Shown: piece after piece, positions 1 through 8,006 of the stretch | Numbering within the stretch: the first letter of the stretch is position 1 | Layout of the letters: each line of letters begins with the position of its first letter | Assembly: GCA_905206345.1 (NCBI GenBank) | Contig: CAJLGW010000020.1 | Location: forward strand, 1 to 24,152 | Direction of reading: 5' to 3' | Length of the DNA stretch: 24,152 bases | From: an uncultured Sutterella sp. | GTDB lineage: Bacteria; Pseudomonadota; Gammaproteobacteria; Burkholderiales; Burkholderiaceae_F | Position numbers and translations under genes: made by a program | The notes under the pieces: generated by a model | What the model saw: the letters and a program-made list of their open reading frames with translations, nothing else | Databases searched by the model: none | Told to the model about the DNA's origin: nothing

Positions 1-64
1 AGAGCTATTCGATCCGGGAAAAGTTATTGTCAAAACCTAATGGAAAATTTGGGTTGAACCCTTC

Positions 65-577
65 TTGGCTCAAGTGGGCGGCATGAGTGCCAGCGGGATT
101 TCTTGGATTTTGGTCGTTTATGGTGCCATCGGCATTGTTGGTAGTTGGATTTTTTCAAAACTCAACGACAGTTTTCCCTTTGCCTTTATGCGATCGGCTG
201 TTATCGGCATAGCGCTTTCCCTTCTGATGATGAAAGCGTTTACCTTGAACACCGAGACCATTGTTGCGGCTTGTCTTTTCTGGGGCTTCTCAGTGACGCT
301 CTACAATCTGGTTTTCCAATCATCCATCATTACGGCGGCGCCTCAAGGAACGGCCATTGCCATGTCGGTTTATTCGGGTATCTACAATATCGGGATTGGT
401 ACCGGAGCACTGGTCGGTGGTATTGTCGTCACGCACTCGGGCATTGAAAATATCGGTTATTTTGGTGGCAGCATTGCCGCCATTGCCACTCTTTTTTGCT
501 TGATTTACGTTGTGCCAGCCTTCAAAAAATTAGCGGCCTCAAAGGCCGCCAATACTTCGAAGGAAACCTCTGCTTAG
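65..577 (+). pseudogene. MFS transporter, C-terminal remnant (5' part missing)
   Basis: The 170-residue open frame has about five hydrophobic helices (roughly residues 12-31, 42-60, 65-85, 101-122 and 129-150), as in the last five helices of a 12-helix major facilitator (DHA1/sugar-efflux type). Family-like sequence starts slightly upstream, around base 54 (residues VEPFLAQVGG). The same frame is closed by a TAA at 38-40, and none of the three frames in bases 1-50 looks like a membrane helix, so the N-terminal half is not simply one frameshift away. The only starts are a TTG at 65 and an internal ATG at 83, neither with a good ribosome binding site. I read it as a truncated, probably non-functional gene. 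A true gene starting inside a helix bundle is unlikely. Substrate is unknown. Its end overlaps the convergent narL by 4 bases. Confidence 0.6.
524..549 (-). terminator. Intrinsic terminator of narXL, inside the MFS remnant
   Basis: Read on the minus strand just after the narL stop there is a GC-only stem, GCGGCC / GGCCGC (533-538 with 544-549) with a 5-nt loop, followed after TAA by six T residues (524-529). It lies inside the last codons of the convergent MFS remnant. On the plus strand the hairpin lacks a T run, so it should work only for narXL. Confidence 0.7.
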
Positions 578-1269
578 TGAGGCGTTTTCTTTTGATTGAG
601 GCTTTCTAACAAGTAGCGGTCCATGTGGCGTTCAGCCGCAAAGACTGCTGCTTGCACACGAGAGCTAAAGTCAAAACGTCGCATGATACGTTGAAGGTGA
701 GCTTTCACGGTACTTTCTGACATATTAAGAAGCTGAGCCATTTCTCGGTTACTGGCCCCTTGAGCCAAACAACCCAAAATTTGCTTTTCGCGCTCAGTCA
801 AACTCTTAACATTTTCGGGACGAACTTCCGGCATTAACGAAATATTCTTAGCTCGAATACCGTTAACAAACTTACTTGTCATTTCAGGCGACATCACGCT
901 TTCACCGGCAATAATTTGGCGGATACTGCTCACTAGATAATCGGCCTCAATGTTCTTGACCAAGTAACCCCTAGCCCCCAATACGAAGGCTTCTTTGAGA
1001 TCTTCTGCGTCTTCACTGACCGTGAGCATAACAACAGGCATATCGTTGTTCATTTCAACCATTTGGGCCAAAGCTTCAATCCCGCTCATCGCTGGCATAT
1101 CCAAATCCAGTAAAACCAAATCCGGATGCAACTGCTCTGCCAATTTCACCCCTTCAAGACCATCACTTGCTTCGCCCACTACCTCGAAGTCCGTTTGGCG
1201 CGACAACAGCGCCTTTAACCCAGAACGGAATAAAGTGTGATCGTCAACTAACAAAATACGAACTGTCAT
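574..1269 (-). CDS. narL: NarL/FixJ-family response regulator
   Basis: A 231-residue two-domain regulator. The receiver domain (about 1-125) has the acidic pair D9/D10, phospho-acceptor D55 in LVLLDLDMPAMSG, switch residue T83 and the conserved lysine K105. After a linker, a LuxR/NarL-type helix-turn-helix (about 153-215) carries LTEREKQILGCLAQG and the recognition stretch SESTVKAHLQRIMRRF. The gene follows the NarX-type kinase with a 4-base overlap, so the two should be co-translated as a pair. NarL proteins activate or repress respiratory genes in response to nitrate or nitrite. That role is inferred from family, since no nitrate reductase gene lies in the window. E. coli NarL is 216 residues, so the length fits. 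UhpA- or DegU-like regulators share this architecture, so the exact signal is uncertain. Confidence 0.85.
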   Translation of the reverse strand: MTVRILLVDDHTLFRSGLKALLSRQTDFEVVGEASDGLEGVKLAEQLHPDLVLLDLDMPAMSGIEALAQMVEMNNDMPVVMLTVSEDAEDLKEAFVLGARGYLVKNIEADYLVSSIRQIIAGESVMSPEMTSKFVNGIRAKNISLMPEVRPENVKSLTEREKQILGCLAQGASNREMAQLLNMSESTVKAHLQRIMRRFDFSSRVQAAVFAAERHMDRYLLESLNQKKTPH

Positions 1270-3173
1270 ATCGGCGTCCTTTCGTCTTTAGATAGCAAAA
1301 ATTTTACCGTGGTTCCTTGATTCTTTTCACTATCAATGAAAATTTGACCCGAAACCCTTTGGGCTCTTTCCTTCATAATGGAGAGTCCCACATGACGTTG
1401 TTTACGGGCTTCCAGTAGCTCCGGATCAATCCCCACACCGTCATCCATAATCGTCATTTCAAAATCGTCTTTATTGCGAACCGTCACCAAAACATTTTCT
1501 GCCTTGGCATGTTTTCTCACATTGGAGAGTGCTTCTTGAAGAATGAAAATCGCTTGCAGCTTTTGCGCGTGCGTCAGCGGCAACCCATCGCCTAAAATCG
1601 TTAAGTGTGCATGAACGTGAGTTTGGCGCTCAAAACGCTCCAAAACGCTTTTAACAATCTCATCAAACCCACCCGTACTCACACGTGTTCGGAAGTTCAA
1701 GAGCAGTTCTCTGACGTCGTCGTAGCACTCCTGCACACCGGCCTTAATCTGCTGAATCCCTTCTTCGACCAAGGGTTCATTTTTTTGCTTTAAAGCCGAC
1801 TCAAGCATTTGGACTTGCAAGTTCAAAAAGGACAACGTTTGAGCAATGGAGTCATGCAAATTTTGAGCCATCAAATTTCGCTCTTGACCCACGGCCATTT
1901 GCTGATCAAGCTCTGCCAAACGCAAGTTCTCGACAGCGGTTCCCATGTGCTGGCCCAAGTTCTCCAACAATGTATCCATATTAGGATCATTTTCCGGCGC
2001 ATGAGTAAAGAAAATGGTGACCAAACCGATATTTTTTTGCTTATGACGTATGTGATAAATCTTCACATAATGCGCCTTTCCTTCCAACTCGCGCACTTGA
2101 AGGGGATAGCCATCAAAATAAAGTACCTTCGGTTGAGGATGGGCCACAATTTCGTTAAAAAAGTCCCGTGCCTTTTGAGTGTCCGGTGTTTCCACCTCTT
2201 GAAAGCCATTTTGGCAAACCAGTGTCGTTCGAGAGGTTTCTTCGTCAATAAAACGAATGTCTCCAGCAATTCCACCAGCAATGGAGAGGACTCGCGCTAA
2301 AAACGACTCGCACAATTCATTTAAGGAGTGTTGCTCTCCCAAAAATGCCGTTAAGCCGTAAAGAGAGGTTAAATATTCATTATTTTCGGCCAATGAACTC
2401 GTTTTTTCGGCCACTTTGTTTTCCAAATTTCGGTAGACATCATCTAAGTGATTGGCCAAGTCATTAAACCCAGTTGAAATGTGCGAGAACTCCAACGTGC
2501 CTTCGGCATGAACTTGCGTCTTCCAATCGGACGCTCGAAGCCGTTCAATCCCCGTTTGCAACTGATTCAATGGCCGAATGACCGAAACCACCAAAAACCA
2601 CATAGCAATAATGATGCTCAAGACCGAGGCAATACCTAATGCCACCTGCGTATAACGAAGCACCACAATGTTACGAGTGGCCCCCGCTTCAATCAACGAA
2701 ATCCACTCGCTGATGTATTGCGTAAAGACCGTTAATTCCGACAAGAATTTTGCACGCTCGTTGATATCTATACGATGACCGGCATTCCACTTCAAAAGGG
2801 TGGGTTTGAGGCGCTCTTTCCACATGGCATTCGTTCGATGAAAAACCGCATCCAAACGCTCATCTCTAGCCATGATTTGATAAGGCAAGTAATCGTCCAT
2901 GTTAGATGTATGAATAACCTTATCAATGCGCCAAACGCTGCCTTGAATGTCGTAGTTATATTCACCTTTTTGACTAATCGCGACAATCTGCCCCATTTCG
3001 TACACTTCTCTTTGAAGCGCAGCCACCGTTCTCACTGACACGGTCGTTGCCTCCATACGCCAAGACAAAAACAGGGTATAGATCACCGAAGCAATAAGAA
3101 TGATCACCCATAACAGAGTGACTCTTAGCATTCTGCTCGATAGTTGAGGAGCTTGAGGTGCGAGGTTTGTCAT
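1266..3173 (-). CDS. narX: NarX-type membrane sensor histidine kinase
   Basis: Two membrane helices (about residues 19-40 and 176-200, counted from a TTG at 3182) flank a helical periplasmic sensor segment. They are followed by a HAMP domain (200-255), a GAF-like region (270-425) and a HisKA_3/HATPase transmitter. The phospho-acceptor is H443 in NLHDSIAQT. The ATP site shows N554 in LQEALSNVRKHA, the MDDGVGID G1 box (579-586) and the GLSIMKERA G2 box. This is the NarX/NarQ layout, which autophosphorylates and passes phosphate to the NarL partner overlapping its 3' end. I chose ATG 3173 over the TTG at 3182; neither has a clear Shine-Dalgarno. The part corresponding to the NarX nitrate-binding P-box is poorly conserved, so nitrate as ligand is not shown. 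The kinase call is firm, the signal is not. Confidence 0.82.
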   Translation of the reverse strand: MTNLAPQAPQLSSRMLRVTLLWVIILIASVIYTLFLSWRMEATTVSVRTVAALQREVYEMGQIVAISQKGEYNYDIQGSVWRIDKVIHTSNMDDYLPYQIMARDERLDAVFHRTNAMWKERLKPTLLKWNAGHRIDINERAKFLSELTVFTQYISEWISLIEAGATRNIVVLRYTQVALGIASVLSIIIAMWFLVVSVIRPLNQLQTGIERLRASDWKTQVHAEGTLEFSHISTGFNDLANHLDDVYRNLENKVAEKTSSLAENNEYLTSLYGLTAFLGEQHSLNELCESFLARVLSIAGGIAGDIRFIDEETSRTTLVCQNGFQEVETPDTQKARDFFNEIVAHPQPKVLYFDGYPLQVRELEGKAHYVKIYHIRHKQKNIGLVTIFFTHAPENDPNMDTLLENLGQHMGTAVENLRLAELDQQMAVGQERNLMAQNLHDSIAQTLSFLNLQVQMLESALKQKNEPLVEEGIQQIKAGVQECYDDVRELLLNFRTRVSTGGFDEIVKSVLERFERQTHVHAHLTILGDGLPLTHAQKLQAIFILQEALSNVRKHAKAENVLVTVRNKDDFEMTIMDDGVGIDPELLEARKQRHVGLSIMKERAQRVSGQIFIDSEKNQGTTVKFLLSKDERTPI

Positions 3174-3183
3174 AATCAGCAAA

Positions 3184-3223
3184 GAAAAAAGGAAGAACTG
3201 CCAACAGAAGGCACTCTTCCTTT
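3184..3223 (-). terminator. Intrinsic terminator after secB
   Basis: Inverted repeat AAAGGAAGA (3188-3196) / TCTTCCTTT (3215-3223) with an inner TGCC/GGCA pairing and a short loop. On the minus strand it is followed by a T-rich run. It lies 27 bases past the secB stop and before the narX start, so it separates the secB and narXL units. Confidence 0.75.
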
Positions 3224-3249
3224 GTAATGGATGACTTTGACTGTCTCAA

Positions 3250-3765
3250 TTAGGCTTGAGCAGCTTCAGCTCCTTCAGCGGCGGCTTGTTGAGCCAAACG
3301 TTGTTGGAAAAGTGCTTCAAAGTTCATTTCCGGCAAATGCACCGGAGCCATCGAAGTGCGGCTCACCAAGTCAGCGACATTGGCACGCAAGTACGGGAAC
3401 ACGATGCTCGGGCAAACCACGTTAGCAATGTGCATTTCTTGCTCATCCGTGAAACCATGAATTTGGAAAATACCGGCTTGCTTGACTTCGGCCAACATCA
3501 AAACCGTTTCTTCTTCCTTAATGGTCACAGTGGCGCGAACGCAGACTTCACGATGCGTATCGCTCAAGCGCTTACCCGTCACTTCAAATTGCATATCCAC
3601 CATGGGTTGAGTTTGCATGGGCTTTACAAAAACTTCCGGTGCATGAGGCATCTCAACAGAGGCGTCCTTCATGTAGCAGCGTTCAAGTTGGAAAGCCGGA
3701 GCTGCTTCTTGAGTATTTTCTGTAGCCGGAGCTTGCGTTTCAGTCTTCATATCTTCATCAGCCAT
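3250..3765 (-). CDS. secB: Protein-export chaperone SecB
   Basis: The product keeps unfolded pre-proteins export-competent and hands them to SecA; SecB works as a cytosolic homotetramer. The core is recognisable from FQLERCYMKDASVEMPHAP through the strand pattern around FEVTGKRL and VCVRATVTI to the end IVFPYLRANVADLVSRT. It includes the typical PVHLPEMNFEALF segment. ATG 3765 (protein MADEDMKTE) has AAAGGA about 10 bases upstream and gives 171 residues, against 155 in E. coli. A longer frame beginning at 3795 exists but adds only un-SecB-like residues and overlaps the ribosome binding site. The rhodanese gene lies 37 bases upstream on the same strand. In many proteobacteria grxC sits between those two genes; it is absent here. 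Confidence 0.95.
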   Translation of the reverse strand: MADEDMKTETQAPATENTQEAAPAFQLERCYMKDASVEMPHAPEVFVKPMQTQPMVDMQFEVTGKRLSDTHREVCVRATVTIKEEETVLMLAEVKQAGIFQIHGFTDEQEMHIANVVCPSIVFPYLRANVADLVSRTSMAPVHLPEMNFEALFQQRLAQQAAAEGAEAAQA

Positions 3766-3802
3766 GATGATCAATCCTTTTTGAATAGAATGCAAAAATT
3801 AA

Positions 3803-4249
3803 TTAGCGAGTAAAGGGCAACTTGGCGTCAACCCAGCCCTTGATGCCTTCGGCCAAAATGAAGACATCCTTGTAGCCTTGGTTGCGAAGCAACGTGGCAG
3901 CCTTAACGCTAAACGTAGAGACGGTATCGACCACCAAAACCGGACGATCCTTCGGCACTTCAGTCATGCGCTTTTCGAAGTCTTCGAAAGGAATGTTATG
4001 AGAGCCGGCGATAGAACCACGCTTAAAATCTTTCGGCGTACGAACGTCAACAATAAAAGCATTCTTCTTATTGATGTATTCGATCGCTTGATCATTGTCC
4101 AAAGAAGGACCTTGGGTCTTTTTAGCAACGACAGGCCAAATCAACATACCGCCGGAAGCCAAAACGATAAAAACCAACAAAATATTGTCAATCAAAAATT
4201 CAAACACGATAATCTCGCAAATAAAGCTAAAAATTAAGGCAAACAGCAT
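3803..4249 (-). CDS. Membrane-anchored rhodanese-like protein (catalytic Cys absent)
   Basis: One N-terminal membrane helix (about residues 17-41) followed by a single rhodanese domain (about 47-148) with VDVRTPKDFKRGSIAGS, the family's conserved DxR/GHIxGA-like segment, and the C-terminal EGIKGW motif. It resembles the YibN group found beside secB in proteobacteria. The active-site loop, normally a cysteine followed by a small turn, reads VVDTVSTFS (about 106-114). The only cysteine in the protein is C11 near the N-terminus, so sulfurtransferase activity is unlikely. Start: ATG 4249 has no visible Shine-Dalgarno. A GTG at 4207 gives a beginning (V/M-FEFLIDNILL) that looks more like relatives, so the protein may be 134 residues. 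Function is not known; the gene neighbourhood hints at envelope or export. Confidence 0.8.
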   Translation of the reverse strand: MLFALIFSFICEIIVFEFLIDNILLVFIVLASGGMLIWPVVAKKTQGPSLDNDQAIEYINKKNAFIVDVRTPKDFKRGSIAGSHNIPFEDFEKRMTEVPKDRPVLVVDTVSTFSVKAATLLRNQGYKDVFILAEGIKGWVDAKLPFTR

Positions 4250-4404
4250 TGCTAATCATTATTAATAGCAATCTTTGCCAGTGCCTTGGGATAGTACAAC
4301 AAATTTCAACATTTTTGTTTGTCAAAAAATAATGGTAATCCCAATTTTCTTCTAAAATTAAGGAATAAGATTTTTTCTTTCATCTTTTTTTTGAGATCTT
4401 TGCT

Positions 4405-5154
4405 ATGTATAAGCTCGTACTCATGCGTCACGGCGAAAGCCAATGGAATCTTGAAAACCGCTTTACCGGTTGGACCGATGTTGATTTAACGGACAAAGGC
4501 CGTGAAGAAGCCCGTAAGGCTGGCGAACTCTTAAAGGCCGAAGGTTATGAATTTGACCTCGCTTACACAAGTGTCTTGCGCCGCGCTATCCGCACGCTTT
4601 GGATCGCCATGGATGCCATGGATTGCATGTATATGCCTGTTAAAAACAACTGGCGCTTAAATGAACGTCACTACGGCGCATTGCAAGGCCTCAACAAAGC
4701 CGAAACGGCCGCTAAGTATGGTGACGAACAAGTCCTCATTTGGCGTCGCGCCTATGCGATCGCACCGAACCCCTTGAGCCCTGATGACGAACGTTGGGCC
4801 GGTCGTGACCGTCGCTATGCCGACCTCAAACCTGAAGAAGTGCCAGCTACGGAATGCTTAAAAGACACCGTTGCTCGCGTCATCCCTTACTGGAAGGAAG
4901 AAATCGAACCCACGATTCGCTCCGGTAAGCGTGTTTTGATTGCTGCTCACGGCAATTCCTTGCGTGCCTTGATCAAATACATCGACAACATGAGCGATGA
5001 AGAAATTGTTCATTTGAACATTCCCACCGCTCGTCCGATTGTTTATGAATTTGACGATGACATGAAGCCGATCCGTCACTACTACCTCGGCAATCAAGCC
5101 GAAATTGAAGCCGCAATGGCTGCCGTTGCCGCTCAAGGCAAAGCCAAGAAGTGA
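4405..5154 (+). CDS. gpmA: 2,3-bisphosphoglycerate-dependent phosphoglycerate mutase
   Basis: Interconverts 3- and 2-phosphoglycerate in glycolysis and gluconeogenesis through a phosphohistidine intermediate. The catalytic histidine is H9 in LVLMRHGESQWN. Substrate-binding signatures follow: NRFTGWTDVDLT (about 18-29), LNERHYGALQGLNK with E87 (85-98), and the second histidine H182 in IAAHGNSLRAL. The 249-residue length matches the cofactor-dependent family (about 250). GAGAT precedes the ATG by 9 bases. The gene is divergent from the rhodanese/secB unit, and its stop codon overlaps the GTG start of envC, so it appears to head the gpmA-envC-ctpA transcript. I saw no promoter I would defend in the AT-rich 155-bp gap upstream. 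Confidence 0.96.
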   Translation: MYKLVLMRHGESQWNLENRFTGWTDVDLTDKGREEARKAGELLKAEGYEFDLAYTSVLRRAIRTLWIAMDAMDCMYMPVKNNWRLNERHYGALQGLNKAETAAKYGDEQVLIWRRAYAIAPNPLSPDDERWAGRDRRYADLKPEEVPATECLKDTVARVIPYWKEEIEPTIRSGKRVLIAAHGNSLRALIKYIDNMSDEEIVHLNIPTARPIVYEFDDDMKPIRHYYLGNQAEIEAAMAAVAAQGKAKK

Positions 5155-6542
5155 CCCATCGTTTTCAACGATTCCATCCTCTAAGCAAGGCGCTCATTAT
5201 CGCAAGCGCCTTGCTTGGCTTTTCATTGCTTAGAATCCCGTTGATTCCTGGCTCTGTGGCTTTTGCGGCCCCGACACAGCAAACAAAGGCGAAAGCGAAG
5301 GCCCAGACCACTAAAAAAGCAACGCCTCAGAAAAAAACGACTCAAAAAGCATCCACTCCCAAAAAACAAGACGAGGTGAGCGAAAAACGGCGCAATGAAC
5401 TGCAAAGCCAACAAAAATCGTTGCAAGATCAGTTGGGATCGTTGAAAAAAGAACTCTCTAAGGCTGAAGCCAGTCGCACGGAAGCGGCTGACGCACTTGC
5501 AGCCAGTGAACAAGCAATCTCCAAAGCCAATCGTCGCCTCCGTGACTTGGGTAACGAACGCACGGCGGTCGAAAACCGTCTCAAAGAGTTAAGAGAGCAA
5601 GAGTTGGCCGTGACCGGTCAATTAACCACGGCAGAAAAGCAAAATCGTTTGATTGCCCGCGCTCAATATCTCAATACGCGACGTCAGTCTTGGCAAACAT
5701 TGATTGCGGGAACAAACCCCCACCAGGTGGCCCGTGACGCCGCCTCATTACAGTATTTTGCTCGTGCTCAAGAGCAGATGGTCACACAGCTGTCTGACCA
5801 GCAAGCCTCGATTCATACCGTTTCTGAAGAAACCTTTAGCAAACGAAAAGAATTGGCTTCTATTGAAGAACGAGAAAAAAACGATCGAATTCAATTAATG
5901 AAAGAGCAAAACGCTCGGAAAACGGCACTTGAACAACTTAAAAAGCAGATTTCCGAGCAACGTGCTTCCATTGACAAGTTAGAACGTGACCAACAACGCT
6001 TAGGTGAGTTGGTCTCTAACATCGATAAAATCCTTGCTCAACGAAAGGCCGAGGCCGAACGTCGTGCAAGAGAAGCAAGTAAAAAAGCCGCCGCCAGTGG
6101 TCGTCCCAGTGTTGGCGGCGATCGTCCGACAGGGGCTTTCTCTAAACAACGTGGCAAGCTCTTGATGCCTGCTTTGGGCAAAATTGTCGGTCGCTATGGT
6201 CAAGCTCGTGCCAATGTCTCCGGTAAGAGCACCACTTGGAAGGGCTTGATGATTTCCGCTCGCGCCAGCAGTGACGTATTGGCTTGCGCTAACGGTCAAG
6301 TGGTCTTCTCCGACTGGTTAAGAGGCTTCGGTAACTTAATTATCGTTGACCACGGCGACGGCTATCTTTCCATTTATGCCAACAACGAATCGCTTTATAA
6401 GAGCGTTGGCGACAAAGTCACGCGAGGTGAAACTATTGCCTCTGTCGGTAATACGGGCGGTGAAGAAAACCCCGGTCTTTACTTCGAACTTCGTCGCAAT
6501 GGCCAACCCTTTAATCCCCTCCCCTGGATTGGCAAGGAATAA
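5151..6542 (+). CDS. envC: EnvC-like murein hydrolase activator (degenerate LytM/M23)
   Basis: A 463-residue envelope protein with an N-terminal signal segment (about 12-38, ending near SVAFAAP), a Lys/Gln/Thr-rich stretch, two long coiled coils (about 75-165 and 200-320) and a C-terminal LytM domain (about 335-462). The zinc ligands of active M23 peptidases are lost. The HxxxD position reads WKGLMI, the HxH position reads YLSIYA, and the final part reads LYFELRRNGQPFNPLPW. This is the pattern of EnvC, which activates periplasmic amidases (AmiA/AmiB) for septal peptidoglycan splitting instead of cutting it itself. The start is a GTG overlapping the gpmA stop (GTGA), implying translational coupling. 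ctpA follows after 6 bases. An enzymatically active peptidase is unlikely given the missing ligands. Confidence 0.88.
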   Translation: MTHRFQRFHPLSKALIIASALLGFSLLRIPLIPGSVAFAAPTQQTKAKAKAQTTKKATPQKKTTQKASTPKKQDEVSEKRRNELQSQQKSLQDQLGSLKKELSKAEASRTEAADALAASEQAISKANRRLRDLGNERTAVENRLKELREQELAVTGQLTTAEKQNRLIARAQYLNTRRQSWQTLIAGTNPHQVARDAASLQYFARAQEQMVTQLSDQQASIHTVSEETFSKRKELASIEEREKNDRIQLMKEQNARKTALEQLKKQISEQRASIDKLERDQQRLGELVSNIDKILAQRKAEAERRAREASKKAAASGRPSVGGDRPTGAFSKQRGKLLMPALGKIVGRYGQARANVSGKSTTWKGLMISARASSDVLACANGQVVFSDWLRGFGNLIIVDHGDGYLSIYANNESLYKSVGDKVTRGETIASVGNTGGEENPGLYFELRRNGQPFNPLPWIGKE

Positions 6543-6548
6543 GAAAAT

Positions 6549-8000
6549 ATGTTGTTAACCAAACCGAATTTTGCGTTAAAGAAAGTCTTTTTGTCTTTGA
6601 CTTGTGCTTTGGGCTTATTACAGCCCCTGAGCGCTTTTAGTGAAGAAACGCCGGCAAAGTCTGCGCTTCCTTTGCAAGAAATCCGCCAATTCACGGACGT
6701 CTATAGTGCCGTTCAAGCGTTTTACGTCGATGAAAAGCAAACAGAGGATCGACTCTTGCTCGAAAATGCCTTGGCGGGGATGTTGGCAGGCCTTGATCCT
6801 CACTCAGCGTATTTGGATAAAGAAGCCTTTTCTGACTTAAAGGAAGGCACTGAAGGCGAATTCGGTGGCTTGGGTTTAGAAGTTACAATGGACGCATCGG
6901 GCGTTCTTGTGATTGCGCCGATTGACGACACACCCGCAGCACGCGCCGGAATTTTAGCCGGTGACATCATTGTCAAAATTGATGACCAAGCCACGAGAGA
7001 GCTCTCGCTTAACGAAAACGTTAAGCGTATGCGCGGTAAACCTAAGTCCAAAATTAAACTCACCATTGCCCGCAAGGGCGTGGATAAAGCCATTGAAATT
7101 CATTTGACGCGCGACCTCATCAAAGTCCAATCCGTCAAGATGAAAGATTTATCCAATGGCATTGCTTACATCCGTATTTCGCAATTCCAAGAACATACCG
7201 CAAACGACTTGGCGAAGTATCTTATTGACTTCAATAAGAAAACACCCATCAAGGGCATTGTTCTTGACTTACGTAACGACCCCGGTGGCTTATTAAATGC
7301 AGCCGTGGGTGTTGTTGCGGCATTTATCGGAAAAGATGAAGTGGTTGTGAGCACCAAGGGTCGCACCGATGACGCAAGTCGCAGCTTTAAGACCACACAA
7401 TCGGATTATCTCAACTATGGTCAAGACAAGAAGTCAGACCTTGTTGCCAAGCTTCCTACCGTTGTTAAAACAGCCCCTGTGGTGGTTTTGATTAACGCCG
7501 CTAGCGCAAGTGCCAGCGAAATCGTTTCCGGCGCTCTCCAAGACCATAAGCGCGCCAAAATCATGGGACAACGCTCTTTCGGTAAAGGGAGTGTTCAAAC
7601 GGTTTTGCCGTTGCGGCCTCTCAATGGTGGAGAAGCAACGACCGGGATTAAGTTAACGACATCTCGCTACTACACACCCAGTGGTCGCTCTATTCAAGCC
7701 ACGGGGATTACGCCGGATATCGAATTGGCCGATACGGCTGAAGGCAATTACGCAAGCTTTAATATTCGCGAGGCCGATCTTGCTCACCATCTCAAGAGCG
7801 ATGAAGAGAAAAAGGCAGAAGAGTCGCGTCGCTTAGAAGAAGCCAAACTTGAAAAAGAACGTGAAATGAAGGTTCAACCCAAAAAACGTTACTTCTTTGG
7901 CGACAAGGACGACTTCCAACTTCAACAAGCCGTGAAGTTCTTGAAGGGCGAAAAGTATTTGACCGGTTTTGAAAAGTTAAATACTGAAAAGAAGAAGTAA
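6549..8000 (+). CDS. ctpA: C-terminal processing peptidase, S41 family
   Basis: A periplasmic serine protease of the CtpA/Prc type, 483 residues. It has an N-terminal signal peptide (about 1-31, ending near LSAFS) and a PDZ domain (about 100-185) including GEFGGLGLEV and ARAGILAGDIIVKID. The S41 core follows, with LDLRNDPGGLLNAAV. The catalytic dyad is placed by alignment with Prc at S321 in NAASASASEIVSG and K346 in RSFGKGSVQ, with Q350. The C-terminus (about 410-483) is charged and Lys/Glu-rich. GGAATAAG, overlapping the end of envC, serves as ribosome binding site, so the two are co-translated. Family members trim the C-termini of envelope proteins or control peptidoglycan hydrolases, which suits its place after envC. 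Confidence 0.93.
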   Translation: MLLTKPNFALKKVFLSLTCALGLLQPLSAFSEETPAKSALPLQEIRQFTDVYSAVQAFYVDEKQTEDRLLLENALAGMLAGLDPHSAYLDKEAFSDLKEGTEGEFGGLGLEVTMDASGVLVIAPIDDTPAARAGILAGDIIVKIDDQATRELSLNENVKRMRGKPKSKIKLTIARKGVDKAIEIHLTRDLIKVQSVKMKDLSNGIAYIRISQFQEHTANDLAKYLIDFNKKTPIKGIVLDLRNDPGGLLNAAVGVVAAFIGKDEVVVSTKGRTDDASRSFKTTQSDYLNYGQDKKSDLVAKLPTVVKTAPVVVLINAASASASEIVSGALQDHKRAKIMGQRSFGKGSVQTVLPLRPLNGGEATTGIKLTTSRYYTPSGRSIQATGITPDIELADTAEGNYASFNIREADLAHHLKSDEEKKAEESRRLEEAKLEKEREMKVQPKKRYFFGDKDDFQLQQAVKFLKGEKYLTGFEKLNTEKKK

Positions 8001-8006
8001 TCGGCC

